DNA from: Bacteroides sp. CAG:927
Lineage (GTDB): Bacteria > Bacteroidota > Bacteroidia > Bacteroidales > Muribaculaceae
Length of the DNA: 36,904 nt
Assembly: GCA_000431155.1 (NCBI GenBank)
Contig: HF985647.1
Coordinates: forward strand, 1 to 36,904
Direction: 5' to 3'
Part shown: in pieces, positions 24,836-32,831 of the stretch
Numbering within the stretch: the stretch's first letter is position 1
How the letters are laid out: the number at the start of each line of letters is the position of its first letter
Position numbers and translations under genes: made by a program
Notes under the pieces: generated by a model
What the model was told of the DNA's origin: nothing
Seen by the model: the letters and a program-made list of their open reading frames with translations, nothing else
The model's database searches: none

Positions 24836-25709
24836 TGGAAATTTTGTTTTTGATGAAACTTCGATTTGTAAGATACTCGTTGAGGTCATTGAACTCGGAG
24901 TAGAGTGTTGAGCGGTCAATCACGATTGAGCCATATATGGCTGTCAACTCGGATAATGCGTTTCGTCCGGCAGTGTCGTTGTCAAGATAGCAGTTGATTG
25001 TTATGTAATTTTTGAGATAAGGCATAACCTTGTTGACATTGACAACCGAGTTGAGTATGATTGCGTCGGCTCCGCTGATGATGCCGAGTGTGAGTGCGGA
25101 GAGATAATCTATGAATCCCTCGAACACGGCACACTCTGTTGCCGGGCCATCTCTCGCCCACGGCAGATATGAGATGTCCTTGCGTCCTCGGCAACCTTTG
25201 AAATACCTGTTGCGCAGTTCCCAGCCATTGTTGACATTCTCAAATGCCACGGCAAAATATGGTTTATCGTTGAAACTGTAATGAGCCTCCTTGCAGTTCG
25301 CCTTGGCGATGTGCGCCGGAATACCACGCTCTTGGAGGTATGCGACAAGTGCGCGGTGTTTCAGTGGCACGACCTCAAACTGTTCCATACTCGGTGCAGA
25401 GTGTCGCGGAGCAAAATAGGAAGCGACTGTCGGCACCGATGGCACCGGGTAGCTGTCAGCGATGCAACGCATGAGATAGCACAAGTCGTTTGACTGGTAC
25501 AGCTCTGCTGCAAGGTCGATGATGTTGCCGCCTTTGCCAAGTCCGAAATCATACCAGCAGTTGAGCGCGGTTTCGACCTTGAATGACGGCGTATGTTCAT
25601 GTCGCAATGGCGACTTATACCAGAGCCTTGTTCCCTTCCTCGCCGCCGGTTCATGTCCGAGTCGGGACATGAAGGAGGCTAAAGGGATTGATTTAATCTC
25701 TTTTATCAT
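24822..25709 (-). CDS. DNA primase-like protein (CHC2-type N-terminus, Toprim domain)
   Basis: This 295-residue protein serves element replication. The N-terminal part (about residues 10-75) follows the CHC2 fold with SPLRHEHTPSF, NCWYDFGLGKGGNIIDL, but the zinc cysteines are mostly replaced (H/C variation). The Toprim core is AVFEGFIDYLSAL (acidic Glu) and CYLDNDTAGRNAL (DxD-like). It ends four codons past the overlapping ATG of the next reading frame. It pairs with the RepA-like ATPase upstream, as in many Bacteroidetes mobilizable elements. Confidence 0.88.
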   Translation of the reverse strand: MIKEIKSIPLASFMSRLGHEPAARKGTRLWYKSPLRHEHTPSFKVETALNCWYDFGLGKGGNIIDLAAELYQSNDLCYLMRCIADSYPVPSVPTVASYFAPRHSAPSMEQFEVVPLKHRALVAYLQERGIPAHIAKANCKEAHYSFNDKPYFAVAFENVNNGWELRNRYFKGCRGRKDISYLPWARDGPATECAVFEGFIDYLSALTLGIISGADAIILNSVVNVNKVMPYLKNYITINCYLDNDTAGRNALSELTAIYGSIVIDRSTLYSEFNDLNEYLTNRSFIKNKISNENK

Positions 25710-25739
25710 GGGTGCTAAAATGTTTAGGTGAGATGGTTC

Positions 25740-25779
25740 TTGGTTTAGCTCCTATTATATATGCCCTTTTCTAAACCAA
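25740..25779. repeat. Inverted repeat between RepA-like and primase genes
   Basis: TTGGTTTAG (25740-25748) pairs perfectly with CTAAACCAA (25771-25779), separated by an AT-rich 22-bp centre. A related repeat lies at 15952-15987. It may be a processing or termination hairpin for the repA transcript. Confidence 0.55.
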
Positions 25780-25795
25780 ACCAATTTGGTGTTTC

Positions 25796-26839
25796 TCAAT
25801 AGTAGAAATCCGGATTGTAGATATACTCTCGGTTCTCGTAGCGAATCATTCCTTTGTTGTCAAGAAAGGTCTTTAAGCCCTTGACCTTGTTGTTGGAATA
25901 CGAGTGTCCACAGGCGGCATATCCGGCCTTCAATGCCGCCTCGAAGTTGCGACATCCTTTTATCGGCCCGTTGGCGAACACAACACCTAATGCCTCGCGG
26001 TGCTGTTCCTCGGACAACTCCTTGTAAGGATAAGGGTCTTTGGTTTTCTTGCCCGGCTCGGTGAACACATATCCGCTTGCTATCTCCGGCAGTCCGTAGT
26101 CATTGACACGGAAGGCAAACGGGTCGAACTCGGCGGCCCGTATCATGGCGGCACATACCTCCGACACGGTATCATCGGTTTTACTGCGACTCACCTGAAG
26201 AACGGTTTCAGCCTTGTTGTTCAGCTCGGTGCCTACATGACCACGGGCATTGTCGTCGCTTTTGTTGAGATGCAGAACCGTGTGGATATGTATCTGGAAC
26301 TTGTCCGTCCATTCCATCAGCTTGCCGATAAGGTCGGTTGACTCCTTGGCGCAATTGATGTCATACATCAGGTCACGCACACCGTCGATTACGACAAGAC
26401 CAACGCCGGGTGTATTTATTATCGCCTGTTCGATGACTTCAAGGCGCAAGGAGGGTGTAAGCTGGCGCAGTGCCGCGAATTTCAGATGCTCCGGGTGGGT
26501 GTCGGTCGGCAGTTTTGCTAGGCGCAACGCTCGCTCCATAACCTTCTGACAATGATACGGGCTTTGTTCGGTGTCGAAATAAAGGATTGTGCGTTTGTCA
26601 TCGGGGAACTCTGCGGTGTAGCCCAATACTTTACCATTGACGAGCGATGCCCCGACAATGGCGGCGACATTGAAGGTCTTTTTGCTCTTTGCTTTGCCGG
26701 TCGAAGCCGAGAAATTGCCTAGCGTTCCGATAACGCTGCCGTTGGCATACAGCACTTCCGGCGCAGTCTGAATCTCATCAGTGATTCTCAACTGCTTTTC
26801 CTCCCAAAGTCGGAGGATGTCTTGCTTCACTTCGCTCAC
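25796..26839 (-). CDS. repA: RepA-like hexameric helicase/AAA ATPase
   Basis: This 347-residue RecA-fold ATPase is of the RepA/AAA_25 type used in replication of mobilizable elements. Walker A is ASTGKAKSKKT near residue 45, Walker B is LVVIDGVRDLMYD near residue 155, and the sensor region includes HTVLHLNKSDDNARGHVGTE. The C-terminal part (after about 270) is a helical extension with a likely winged helix. The start codon overlaps the DUF3853 stop by ATGA, so the two are translationally coupled. Confidence 0.87.
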   Translation of the reverse strand: MSEVKQDILRLWEEKQLRITDEIQTAPEVLYANGSVIGTLGNFSASTGKAKSKKTFNVAAIVGASLVNGKVLGYTAEFPDDKRTILYFDTEQSPYHCQKVMERALRLAKLPTDTHPEHLKFAALRQLTPSLRLEVIEQAIINTPGVGLVVIDGVRDLMYDINCAKESTDLIGKLMEWTDKFQIHIHTVLHLNKSDDNARGHVGTELNNKAETVLQVSRSKTDDTVSEVCAAMIRAAEFDPFAFRVNDYGLPEIASGYVFTEPGKKTKDPYPYKELSEEQHREALGVVFANGPIKGCRNFEAALKAGYAACGHSYSNNKVKGLKTFLDNKGMIRYENREYIYNPDFYY

Positions 26840-27165
26840 GCCTCACCTCCTTCCTTTGAGGCGTGAATAAGGTCGAGTGCTTTCTGGGCGTCGATGACGA
26901 TTTTTCTGCCATTTTGAGTAATGGCATCTTTGATTACGCCACTGTTCTTGATACGGTGTGCAGTAGCCTTGCTGCACTGGAGAAGGTCGCATAGTCCTTT
27001 GATTCCATAAACGAGCCAACGCTTTGCTGTGGTGGCAACATTTTCGTCAGAGGTTACGCTTGTGGGTGCGGGTGGAGTCTTGACAAAATGAGAGTCAAGT
27101 AATTCTAAAAATTGTTCTCCGGTGTACTGCCAGAGAGGAAGTTTGAGTAACTGGTCTTTTGTCAT
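26836..27165 (-). CDS. DUF3853 family helix-turn-helix protein
   Basis: This 109-residue protein begins MTKDQLLKLPLWQYTGEQFLEL, the DUF3853 N-terminus, and has a C-terminal excisionase-like helix-turn-helix (YGIKGLCDLLQCSKATAHRIKNSG). Such proteins precede repA-primase genes in Bacteroidetes elements and probably regulate or initiate replication or excision. It is the first gene of the minus-strand run DUF3853-repA-primase-DUF3408-mobC-mobA. Confidence 0.88.
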   Translation of the reverse strand: MTKDQLLKLPLWQYTGEQFLELLDSHFVKTPPAPTSVTSDENVATTAKRWLVYGIKGLCDLLQCSKATAHRIKNSGVIKDAITQNGRKIVIDAQKALDLIHASKEGGEA

Positions 27166-27233
27166 TCGCAGTGTGGATTTGAGTTAAACTGACGCCCTCT
27201 GAGAGAGCGTATCCGAGTATCTCCCGGACACTG

Positions 27234-27241
27234 CAAAATTA
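27234..27241 (-). promoter_or_regulatory. Probable promoter of the replication/mobilization operon (-7 box)
   Basis: Minus-strand TAATTTTG (plus 27241-27234) fits TAnnTTTG, about 70 bp before the DUF3853 start. No clear -33 TTG is seen. GAGTGG repeats lie directly upstream. Confidence 0.5.
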
Positions 27242-27252
27242 CAACCGGTTAT

Positions 27253-27380
27253 GAGTGGGGTGTATGTGGTTTCATCTTATCCACTTAATATAACTACCCA
27301 TCAGAGTATCAGACTCTAACGGGTAGTTTCATAAGATCTCTAAAGTGGAATTTTGAGTGGTGAAAGTGGTGTGTGAGTGG
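27253..27380. repeat. GAGTGG repeats and hairpin upstream of DUF3853
   Basis: GAGTGG occurs at 27253, 27355 and 27375 (20 bp between the last two), and GTGG recurs in between. The stretch also contains a hairpin ACTACCC (27293-27299) with GGGTAGT (27321-27327) and inner AGAGT/ACTCT. The hairpin may terminate the 375-residue gene; the repeats could be operator or initiator sites for DUF3853 or RepA. Confidence 0.45.
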
Positions 27381-27402
27381 TATCACAAAGTCACACAGAG
27401 TA

Positions 27403-28530
27403 TCATGCTCGTTTTTTATGGTTTTTGAAGATTTCATCCACCTCGTCAGCGTAAGCCCGACTCGATGCGCTGGCATCGCTTCCACGGGGGTGACAATACT
27501 TCTTTTCGTAATAACTCCATTCGATACCGAGGTGGTTGAGAATGTCCTCGCGCCATGCGGTTTTGTGTTTAGCCGGAACAATCTCATACAGCTTCGATAT
27601 GAGATAACAAGCCTTGATGGTCTGTTTGGGTCGTATCTTTATAGGCTCATGCTTGCCGTGGAGATTGAGCGATGAGTGGAACTGGGTTTCTGTCGGATTG
27701 TCGAATACGTCGTTGCACACCTCATATAACTCGGAAATGAGTATCATCGGGAATAATTCGCCTTCCCAGCATTTGTTATCCTGTTTGTCAAGATTTGTCT
27801 GTTCATTTTTTTCTTGCAGAGGCGTCAAAAAACTTCCACTACGGAGCATCATGTTTTTCTCGAATGTTTGTCCTAATTTATTATGGAGCTTTATTTCGCA
27901 TGGTGGGAAGTAACGCTCGACCTTATTGAATAATTTTATGCATACATCACGGAGACGACTGTAGAGTGGCGGCATCTCCTCATTGAGAAACTCGTCAAAC
28001 TCGATGCTTTTCTGAAGACTTTCAAGGAATTTCCGTTTACGCTTGAGCCAACGCTCCCTGTGTTCATCAAGATGGTATGCGAAAAGCTCGCGGTTGACAT
28101 CGTTCATTGTGCAATCGGGAGGCATTGGCATCTTTCCTCTTGCAATCAATGAACCTTGATATAGTTGTGCATCAATTTTCAGAAGTTCAAATTCATTGAA
28201 AAGACGCTTGATCTCATACTCATCAAAATCGTCTCTTTTTGACCGCTCCTTTCTATCGAGTTCCCGGTATGTATCATAGAAGGTGTGAATTCTACACACT
28301 ATCTCTGCACAAAGATTTCTGGCGGTATCGGCAAGTATTCTGCCAACTTCGCCAAGTGCGTGGGTCTCTATAACGACCGATTCAAGGTCAAAGGAATACA
28401 ATTTCTTGAAAATCTCCGCTATTTCCTTTCGACAGAATAAGTCTGATTTTGCAATCTGGGGAAACTTTATTTCCTGTCTCAGTTTTTCCAAGACAGGCAC
28501 AACATCGCGGAATGTCATTGGTGGTGGCAT
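27403..28530 (-). CDS. Hypothetical protein, about 375 residues, helical
   Basis: I do not recognise this protein. It is soluble, highly charged and mostly helical, with Arg/Lys/Glu-rich stretches (RELDRKERSKRDDFDEYE, ERWLKRKRKFLESL) suggesting coiled coils at about 100-200. The C-terminus contains IKIRPKQTIKACYLISKLYEI and a final basic KNHKKRA. A longer version from 28587 is possible; I choose ATG 28530 (MPPPMTFRDVVP). It lies upstream of the replication genes on the same strand and may be element-specific. Confidence 0.7.
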   Translation of the reverse strand: MPPPMTFRDVVPVLEKLRQEIKFPQIAKSDLFCRKEIAEIFKKLYSFDLESVVIETHALGEVGRILADTARNLCAEIVCRIHTFYDTYRELDRKERSKRDDFDEYEIKRLFNEFELLKIDAQLYQGSLIARGKMPMPPDCTMNDVNRELFAYHLDEHRERWLKRKRKFLESLQKSIEFDEFLNEEMPPLYSRLRDVCIKLFNKVERYFPPCEIKLHNKLGQTFEKNMMLRSGSFLTPLQEKNEQTNLDKQDNKCWEGELFPMILISELYEVCNDVFDNPTETQFHSSLNLHGKHEPIKIRPKQTIKACYLISKLYEIVPAKHKTAWREDILNHLGIEWSYYEKKYCHPRGSDASASSRAYADEVDEIFKNHKKRA

Positions 28531-28733
28531 AGGGTGGTGTTGAGTTTTGAGCGTTAATAAATCGTGAGAGCCAATCAATCTTAACAATACATGTTGAAAT
28601 GTTATGAAATTTTAGCACTCAGTAACTCAAACAACCGTCAGCCGCCAAGTGTTCACTACCTTGCTTTAATATGCATTAGACTCTCTAAGAATAGAAAGCC
28701 TTGACATCATTACCTATCTTGAGCTTGTCTCCT

Positions 28734-29162
28734 TCATTTATTAATAACCCAATATCCCTCTTTACGACCGCCCTCACGAGATACAATTCCAATCTTTTGA
28801 AGATAATCTATATCCCTACGAACTGAGCGATATGTAATGGTCAAAGATTCAGCTATCTGTGGCATCGTAGCAGAGGGAGTTTCCTCCAAGAGATGGATTA
28901 TATCCAGTTGGCGTGAAGTCAATTCTTTCTGCTCTTTCTGCCCCTCTTTCTGCCCTCCTTGTAAGACAGTTGAATTATTGGATTTAACTATCTTCAATTC
29001 GAGCTTTACCTGCATCAGCTCATGTTGCTCAATGAGCTGCGGCTCTAACCAGTGCTTTTCCTGCCAGGCATTGAGAATGAGCGGGAACCCGGAACCGAGG
29101 TTCTCGCCGTAGCCAATGTTGAGACTCAGAATCCACTTCTGTTCATTATCTCTCTTATATTG
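28734..29162 (-). pseudogene. C-terminal remnant of a second AlbA_2/RecG-like protein
   Basis: An open frame of 143 codons reads IGYGENLGSGFPLILNAW, the conserved C-terminal region of RecG-like/AlbA_2 ATP-binding proteins, then a winged-helix (TSRQLDIIHLLEE, TYRSVRRDIDYLQKIGIV). The N-terminal AlbA domain is missing. The frame has ATG only at 29015, after the conserved block, so any product would be the isolated winged helix. The 5' end overlaps the next gene in another frame, marking a deletion or fusion junction. Confidence 0.65.
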
Positions 29163-29464
29163 TCAAGGGCTTTCTTTTGCACCTCATCTTGTAAGACTTT
29201 ATCCGTCAGTTGCACTATGCGATTATTACATTCGGATAGGGCGGACGAAATGCCTTCAAGATAGCGGGTGTGATTGTTATTTGGAGAGTATAATTGGGCA
29301 AAGGCGGCTAACCTATATTCCGATTCAAGACGATCCTTGACAAAAAGGAGCGAGGTGAGCTTTTCAATGCTATTTCCTTTTGATACAAAATCGGCGAACT
29401 CTCTCAAAGGATTTCCTTTTGGAAAAAGAAGCTGTATTGCTTTTATGAAGTCTGATTCTGTCAT
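29126..29464 (-). CDS. Hypothetical protein, 112 residues
   Basis: I do not recognise this protein. It is helical and soluble, begins MTESDFIKAIQLLFPKGNPL and ends DNIREIMNRSGF. Its 3' end overlaps the truncated AlbA_2/RecG-like frame by 37 bp, so its own C-terminus may be altered by the junction. It has no recognisable promoter. Confidence 0.5.
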   Translation of the reverse strand: MTESDFIKAIQLLFPKGNPLREFADFVSKGNSIEKLTSLLFVKDRLESEYRLAAFAQLYSPNNNHTRYLEGISSALSECNNRIVQLTDKVLQDEVQKKALDNIREIMNRSGF

Positions 29465-29537
29465 ATTTTACGTTCTAAAGATTGTTATTCTATGCTGTTT
29501 AAAGCAGGATTGGGGGAGTTAAAAACGAGCGATGTGG

Positions 29538-30806
29538 TTATATTAGAAGCCATTTGTAAGCAGCACAGACATCAATGACTTGTCCCTGAACATCCAATAC
29601 ACGCTCCTCAAAGGCGGTGACCAAAGTCAATTTATCACATTTTAGTGATGTCCCGGCTTTCACCAAAGCAGAAGTTTCGCGATTGAGAGTTTTTTCCGAG
29701 GATATGTCATAGGAGACCTGTACAAGTTCAACAACCGTTGCTCGATGGCAGACTACGAAATCAACTTCGTAAGACTCCGTTTTGTGATAATAGACATCGT
29801 ATCCGACTCCATATTTTCTGCATAACGCCAAATAAACCAGAGATTCAAGCCTCCATCCAAAATTATCTTTTGCAAAAGCATCCTTTCTGGCGTTCATAAG
29901 CGATACATCTATGGGGTAGCATTTCGCATTACGAATCCGCTCGCTGCTTTTGGTAGAATATTTGCGTAACTGTTTCAGGAGATAAGCCTGATAAAGGTAT
30001 CCGACATAATTCTCAACGGTTTTGTCATTTTTGAAATTAAAAGTCTTCTGCAAAGCTGTATATATAACTTCGCATGGAGCATTATTCATAAGATGATGAG
30101 ACAGTGACTTAAAGGCATCTTTGTATCTTACCTTAAAACGCTGCACGATGTCTCTTTCCAGAATATTTGAAACCAGTGTATCTATATATTCCTCGGCAGT
30201 TTCTTCTCCACTGATTATCTCCGGAAAACCACCTGTCTCCATGTACTTGTCAAATGCTCTGCGAAGTAAGGCGTCAGTTTTTGTAGAAAGATTCGTTGTT
30301 TCCACTTTCTTCATTTCGCAAAATTCACGGAACGAGAAAGGAAATAATTCGATTTCATTGTAGCGTCCGGTGAGATATGTGGAAAGCTCGCTACCAAGTA
30401 GTTTCGCGTTGCTGCCGGTTATAATCAACTTCATCCCGTGCCGGAGCAGTCTGTTGACAAAGAGATGCCAGCCCTCTATATTCTGTGCTTCGTCAAGAAA
30501 TAGGTGGGTGAAGTCACCATAAATCTGGTATAGGCATTTTAATACATCGTTCAGATCATCAGCAGACAAACGAACTAAACGCTCATCGTCAAAATTCACA
30601 TAAGCAAATTTTGCCTGAGCCTTATTCAATACATTGAAACACAATGTTGATTTTCCACTACGGCGCACTCCTATTACTACCTGAGCCTTTTTACTCTCAA
30701 GTTTAACCATATCTTCTTCCTTTCGTTTGCAAAAGCAATGGGAACGAAGTGAGTCAAGCTCTTCTCGTTGGTCACGTAATATTTCAAGCAGTACTGAAGT
30801 CTCCAT
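29538..30806 (-). CDS. ATP-binding protein, AAA_14/DUF4143 type
   Basis: This protein of about 422 residues has an N-terminal P-loop ATPase domain with Walker A GVRRSGKST (about residues 46-54) and Walker B THLFLDEAQN, followed by a C-terminal DUF4143 domain with a nuclease-like tail (YEVDFVVCHRATVVELVQVSYD). Members are widespread in mobile DNA of Bacteroidetes and archaea and are of unknown role. I start at ATG 30806 because the upstream ATG (30830) overlaps the -7 box. It has a consensus promoter of its own. Confidence 0.9.
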   Translation of the reverse strand: METSVLLEILRDQREELDSLRSHCFCKRKEEDMVKLESKKAQVVIGVRRSGKSTLCFNVLNKAQAKFAYVNFDDERLVRLSADDLNDVLKCLYQIYGDFTHLFLDEAQNIEGWHLFVNRLLRHGMKLIITGSNAKLLGSELSTYLTGRYNEIELFPFSFREFCEMKKVETTNLSTKTDALLRRAFDKYMETGGFPEIISGEETAEEYIDTLVSNILERDIVQRFKVRYKDAFKSLSHHLMNNAPCEVIYTALQKTFNFKNDKTVENYVGYLYQAYLLKQLRKYSTKSSERIRNAKCYPIDVSLMNARKDAFAKDNFGWRLESLVYLALCRKYGVGYDVYYHKTESYEVDFVVCHRATVVELVQVSYDISSEKTLNRETSALVKAGTSLKCDKLTLVTAFEERVLDVQGQVIDVCAAYKWLLI

Positions 30807-30827
30807 TAAAGTCTTGTATTTATGGCG

Positions 30828-30858
30828 CAAAGATAATAAAACTTCGGTAAATCGTCAA
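30828..30858 (-). promoter_or_regulatory. Promoter of the DUF4143 ATPase gene
   Basis: Minus-strand TTG (plus 30858-30856), 20 bp, then TATCTTTG (plus 30835-30828): a full consensus match with start near 30821. Confidence 0.85.
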
Positions 30859-30957
30859 ATTCTTACATTACAAACTACGATAATTAGATGTATTTGGGAT
30901 GTGCGAACTACGATAAACCGACATTTCTGTTGTAAAAGTTGGTCTATATCAACTTCA

Positions 30958-32307
30958 TCATATCGGAGGCACGATGAAGATTTTTTCATTAAATGCCTGC
31001 ATCATCGCCGGAGTCACATTGGAAATGTAACCGGCGAGAAGCGCCGATACTTCCGATGTGGCGTGTCCGACGGCATAGTCTATGTACGCTGTCATGACTC
31101 CATGATGCGCCAATGCCGAAATAAAAGAGTTGCGGGCATACTGCGGCGTAACGGGCTGGATGCCGAGAGATTCGCAAACATCTTTTATGTTTTTTGAGAT
31201 CCGGCGATTGAAGTCGTGGACGCGGATAGACTTCTGTTCATCAGTGACAGCATTGAGGAAGATGTCAGGGAAAACAAGTTCACCGGGGTTATATGGCGAG
31301 GCATACGCATCGAGCAACAGCCGTAACTGTGGAATAATCGGCACAAAGGTTTCATCAAGCTGCTTGCCCACCGGTTTGTTCGCCCGGTCAATCTTGGAAC
31401 GGATGAAAACAAATTGCGGAAATCTCTGCGAGACTGCCGCTTTTTCAGTCCAAACAAGTTTTGCCATATCTATGGTGTTCATACCGTTGAGACAATAAAG
31501 GAGCAGCCAGCGTCCTACGGCACGGGCATATTTTGACTGTTTATCAGGAGCAGCAAGCCAATATTCCCATAACTTCAATATTTCTTCCACAGTCAAGGCG
31601 TTCAAGCGGCGACGGTTGCCGGCATGGATAAGACCTTTGAAATTGGGTACCATAGTGGTGTGTCCGTCTTTATAAGCCTGATTGAATACTGCACGAGTGG
31701 CGCGGAGAATTACCATTCGCGTGTCCAAAGAGAGGGGCTGATCCGTGCCGTTTCGTGCTTTCTGTTCATCAAGCCATTTGGCGAAGCGTGTAATTATGGC
31801 GGTATCGACAGCACCGAGAGGAATGGGTTTATCCTTACGGAATAGCTTGAACCAGTCAAGGGCAGAAGAATACATCGCGCGAGTCTTTACTTTTTCTTTA
31901 GATGCGCCGAGTGCCGCCCAATAAGAAAATGTATCGTCCACCCTCATCGTTTTTTCGGTCACTTTCCCCTCAGACTTTTCAACATGGCTTTTGAGGTCGG
32001 CAACCGAGAAGCGGTTGAGTAAAATAAGTTCGTCTGTTTTGGCACATATCTGGTCAAACACCTTCCGGAGTTCCTTTCTGGTTTCAATGGCGGCATTTGA
32101 TTTTGAGAACAACGCCTCATACTCTTTCGTTGACGATACCTTAAATCCGGTTGTGAAATATCGCCGTAACCGCTGATGAGTGACGCAGACTGTCAACGGC
32201 ACAGATTTGCCTGTGTCGAATTTATATCTATTGTCCGGGCCGAGAACGATATATATCGTTGCCCCTGCGAACCGTCGGGATTCGTCACTGAAAAGAGCCT
32301 TGTTCAT
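30958..32307 (-). CDS. int: Tyrosine recombinase/integrase with atypical Arg I position
   Basis: This 449-residue integrase carries an N-terminal arm-binding region, a SAM-like core-binding domain (about 120-215) and a catalytic domain. Box I reads YCLNGMNTIDMAKL, with Asn274 where Arg is usual. Lys305 fits the beta-hairpin lysine. Box II has Arg392 in TPQYARNSF, GH occurs at 413-414, and Tyr427 (GYISN) is the likely nucleophile. IntDOT of CTnDOT also lacks the Arg I residue, so the enzyme may still be active. Location 240 bp inside the right attachment site and divergent arm repeats identify it as the element's integrase. Confidence 0.9.
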   Translation of the reverse strand: MNKALFSDESRRFAGATIYIVLGPDNRYKFDTGKSVPLTVCVTHQRLRRYFTTGFKVSSTKEYEALFSKSNAAIETRKELRKVFDQICAKTDELILLNRFSVADLKSHVEKSEGKVTEKTMRVDDTFSYWAALGASKEKVKTRAMYSSALDWFKLFRKDKPIPLGAVDTAIITRFAKWLDEQKARNGTDQPLSLDTRMVILRATRAVFNQAYKDGHTTMVPNFKGLIHAGNRRRLNALTVEEILKLWEYWLAAPDKQSKYARAVGRWLLLYCLNGMNTIDMAKLVWTEKAAVSQRFPQFVFIRSKIDRANKPVGKQLDETFVPIIPQLRLLLDAYASPYNPGELVFPDIFLNAVTDEQKSIRVHDFNRRISKNIKDVCESLGIQPVTPQYARNSFISALAHHGVMTAYIDYAVGHATSEVSALLAGYISNVTPAMMQAFNEKIFIVPPI

Positions 32308-32312
32308 ATCTG

Positions 32313-32414
32313 TGTGTTCAAAGTTGTGTTCAAGTTTTAATCAGACCTGCCAGACCCAAGAAAACAATCAGGGAGCGTGTTCAGTAAATGGGATTTGAAC
32401 ACATTTTGAACACA
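32313..32414. repeat. Right integrase arm-type sites (four decamers)
   Basis: TGTGTTCAAA (32313-32322) and TGTGTTCAAG (32325-32334) are followed by the inverse TTTGAACACA at 32394-32403 and 32405-32414. They are the same decamer as at 15737-15834. They overlap the region upstream of int and may also autoregulate it. Confidence 0.75.
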
Positions 32415-32543
32415 ACCCGCAAGTTTCAAGAGGTCTCATACAAAATTACAAACTTCTTTTGATACCCGCAAATATCTGATAATCAAATTACATCTTATTA
32501 ACGAAGTTTCATACGGTTTCGTTCAAAATCATGCCGTCCACCT

Positions 32544-32587
32544 ACTCATAATCAGGGAGTCCTAGGTTCAAGCCCTAGTGGGACCAC
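32544..32587 (+). repeat. Right attachment site (44-bp direct repeat of tRNA 3' half)
   Basis: Identical to 15641-15684. It lacks the tRNA 5' half, so it is not a functional tRNA. Confidence 0.95.
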
Positions 32588-32645
32588 CTCTATAAATCTA
32601 TATTTATCTGATAGATAGATGAATAGAGATTTTTCATTTCTGTTT

Positions 32646-32666
32646 TTGTCCGCAAATTGTCCACGA
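32646..32666 (+). repeat. Tandem TTGTCC decamers at the edge of the second element
   Basis: TTGTCCGCAA (32646-32655) and TTGTCCACGA (32657-32666) are spaced 11 bp apart, 60-80 bp beyond the attachment repeat. The spacing equals that of the first element's arm sites. The rest of 32588-32831 contains no gene I can support. Confidence 0.4.
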
Positions 32667-32831
32667 ATTTTCATTTTAGCGAGCCGTAGACAAAATTTTT
32701 CTCTTAAAAATTCATAATATTCGGGCTGCCACCCTCCAAAGCGGAGTACATCACTCTTACCGAACATTTGAGTGCATGGGCGTGTTTTCTTAATTGATGT
32801 AAAAACATGTTCAACATATAATGCCCCCTGA

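Larger units (their letters stand above)
15641..32587. mobile_element. 16.9-kb integrative mobilizable element in the tRNA(CAT) gene
   Basis: The element is bounded by identical 44-bp copies of the tRNA 3' half at 15641-15684 and 32544-32587, a period of 16,903 bp. The tyrosine integrase lies about 240 bp inside the right copy. Mobilization genes (MobA/MobC), a likely oriT, DUF3408, primase, RepA-like ATPase and DUF3853 form the backbone. No type IV secretion genes are present, so it should be mobilized in trans. Cargo is a restriction-modification and ATPase/STAS block plus an AAA ATPase. The left copy rebuilds an intact tRNA, so host function is preserved. Confidence 0.92.
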
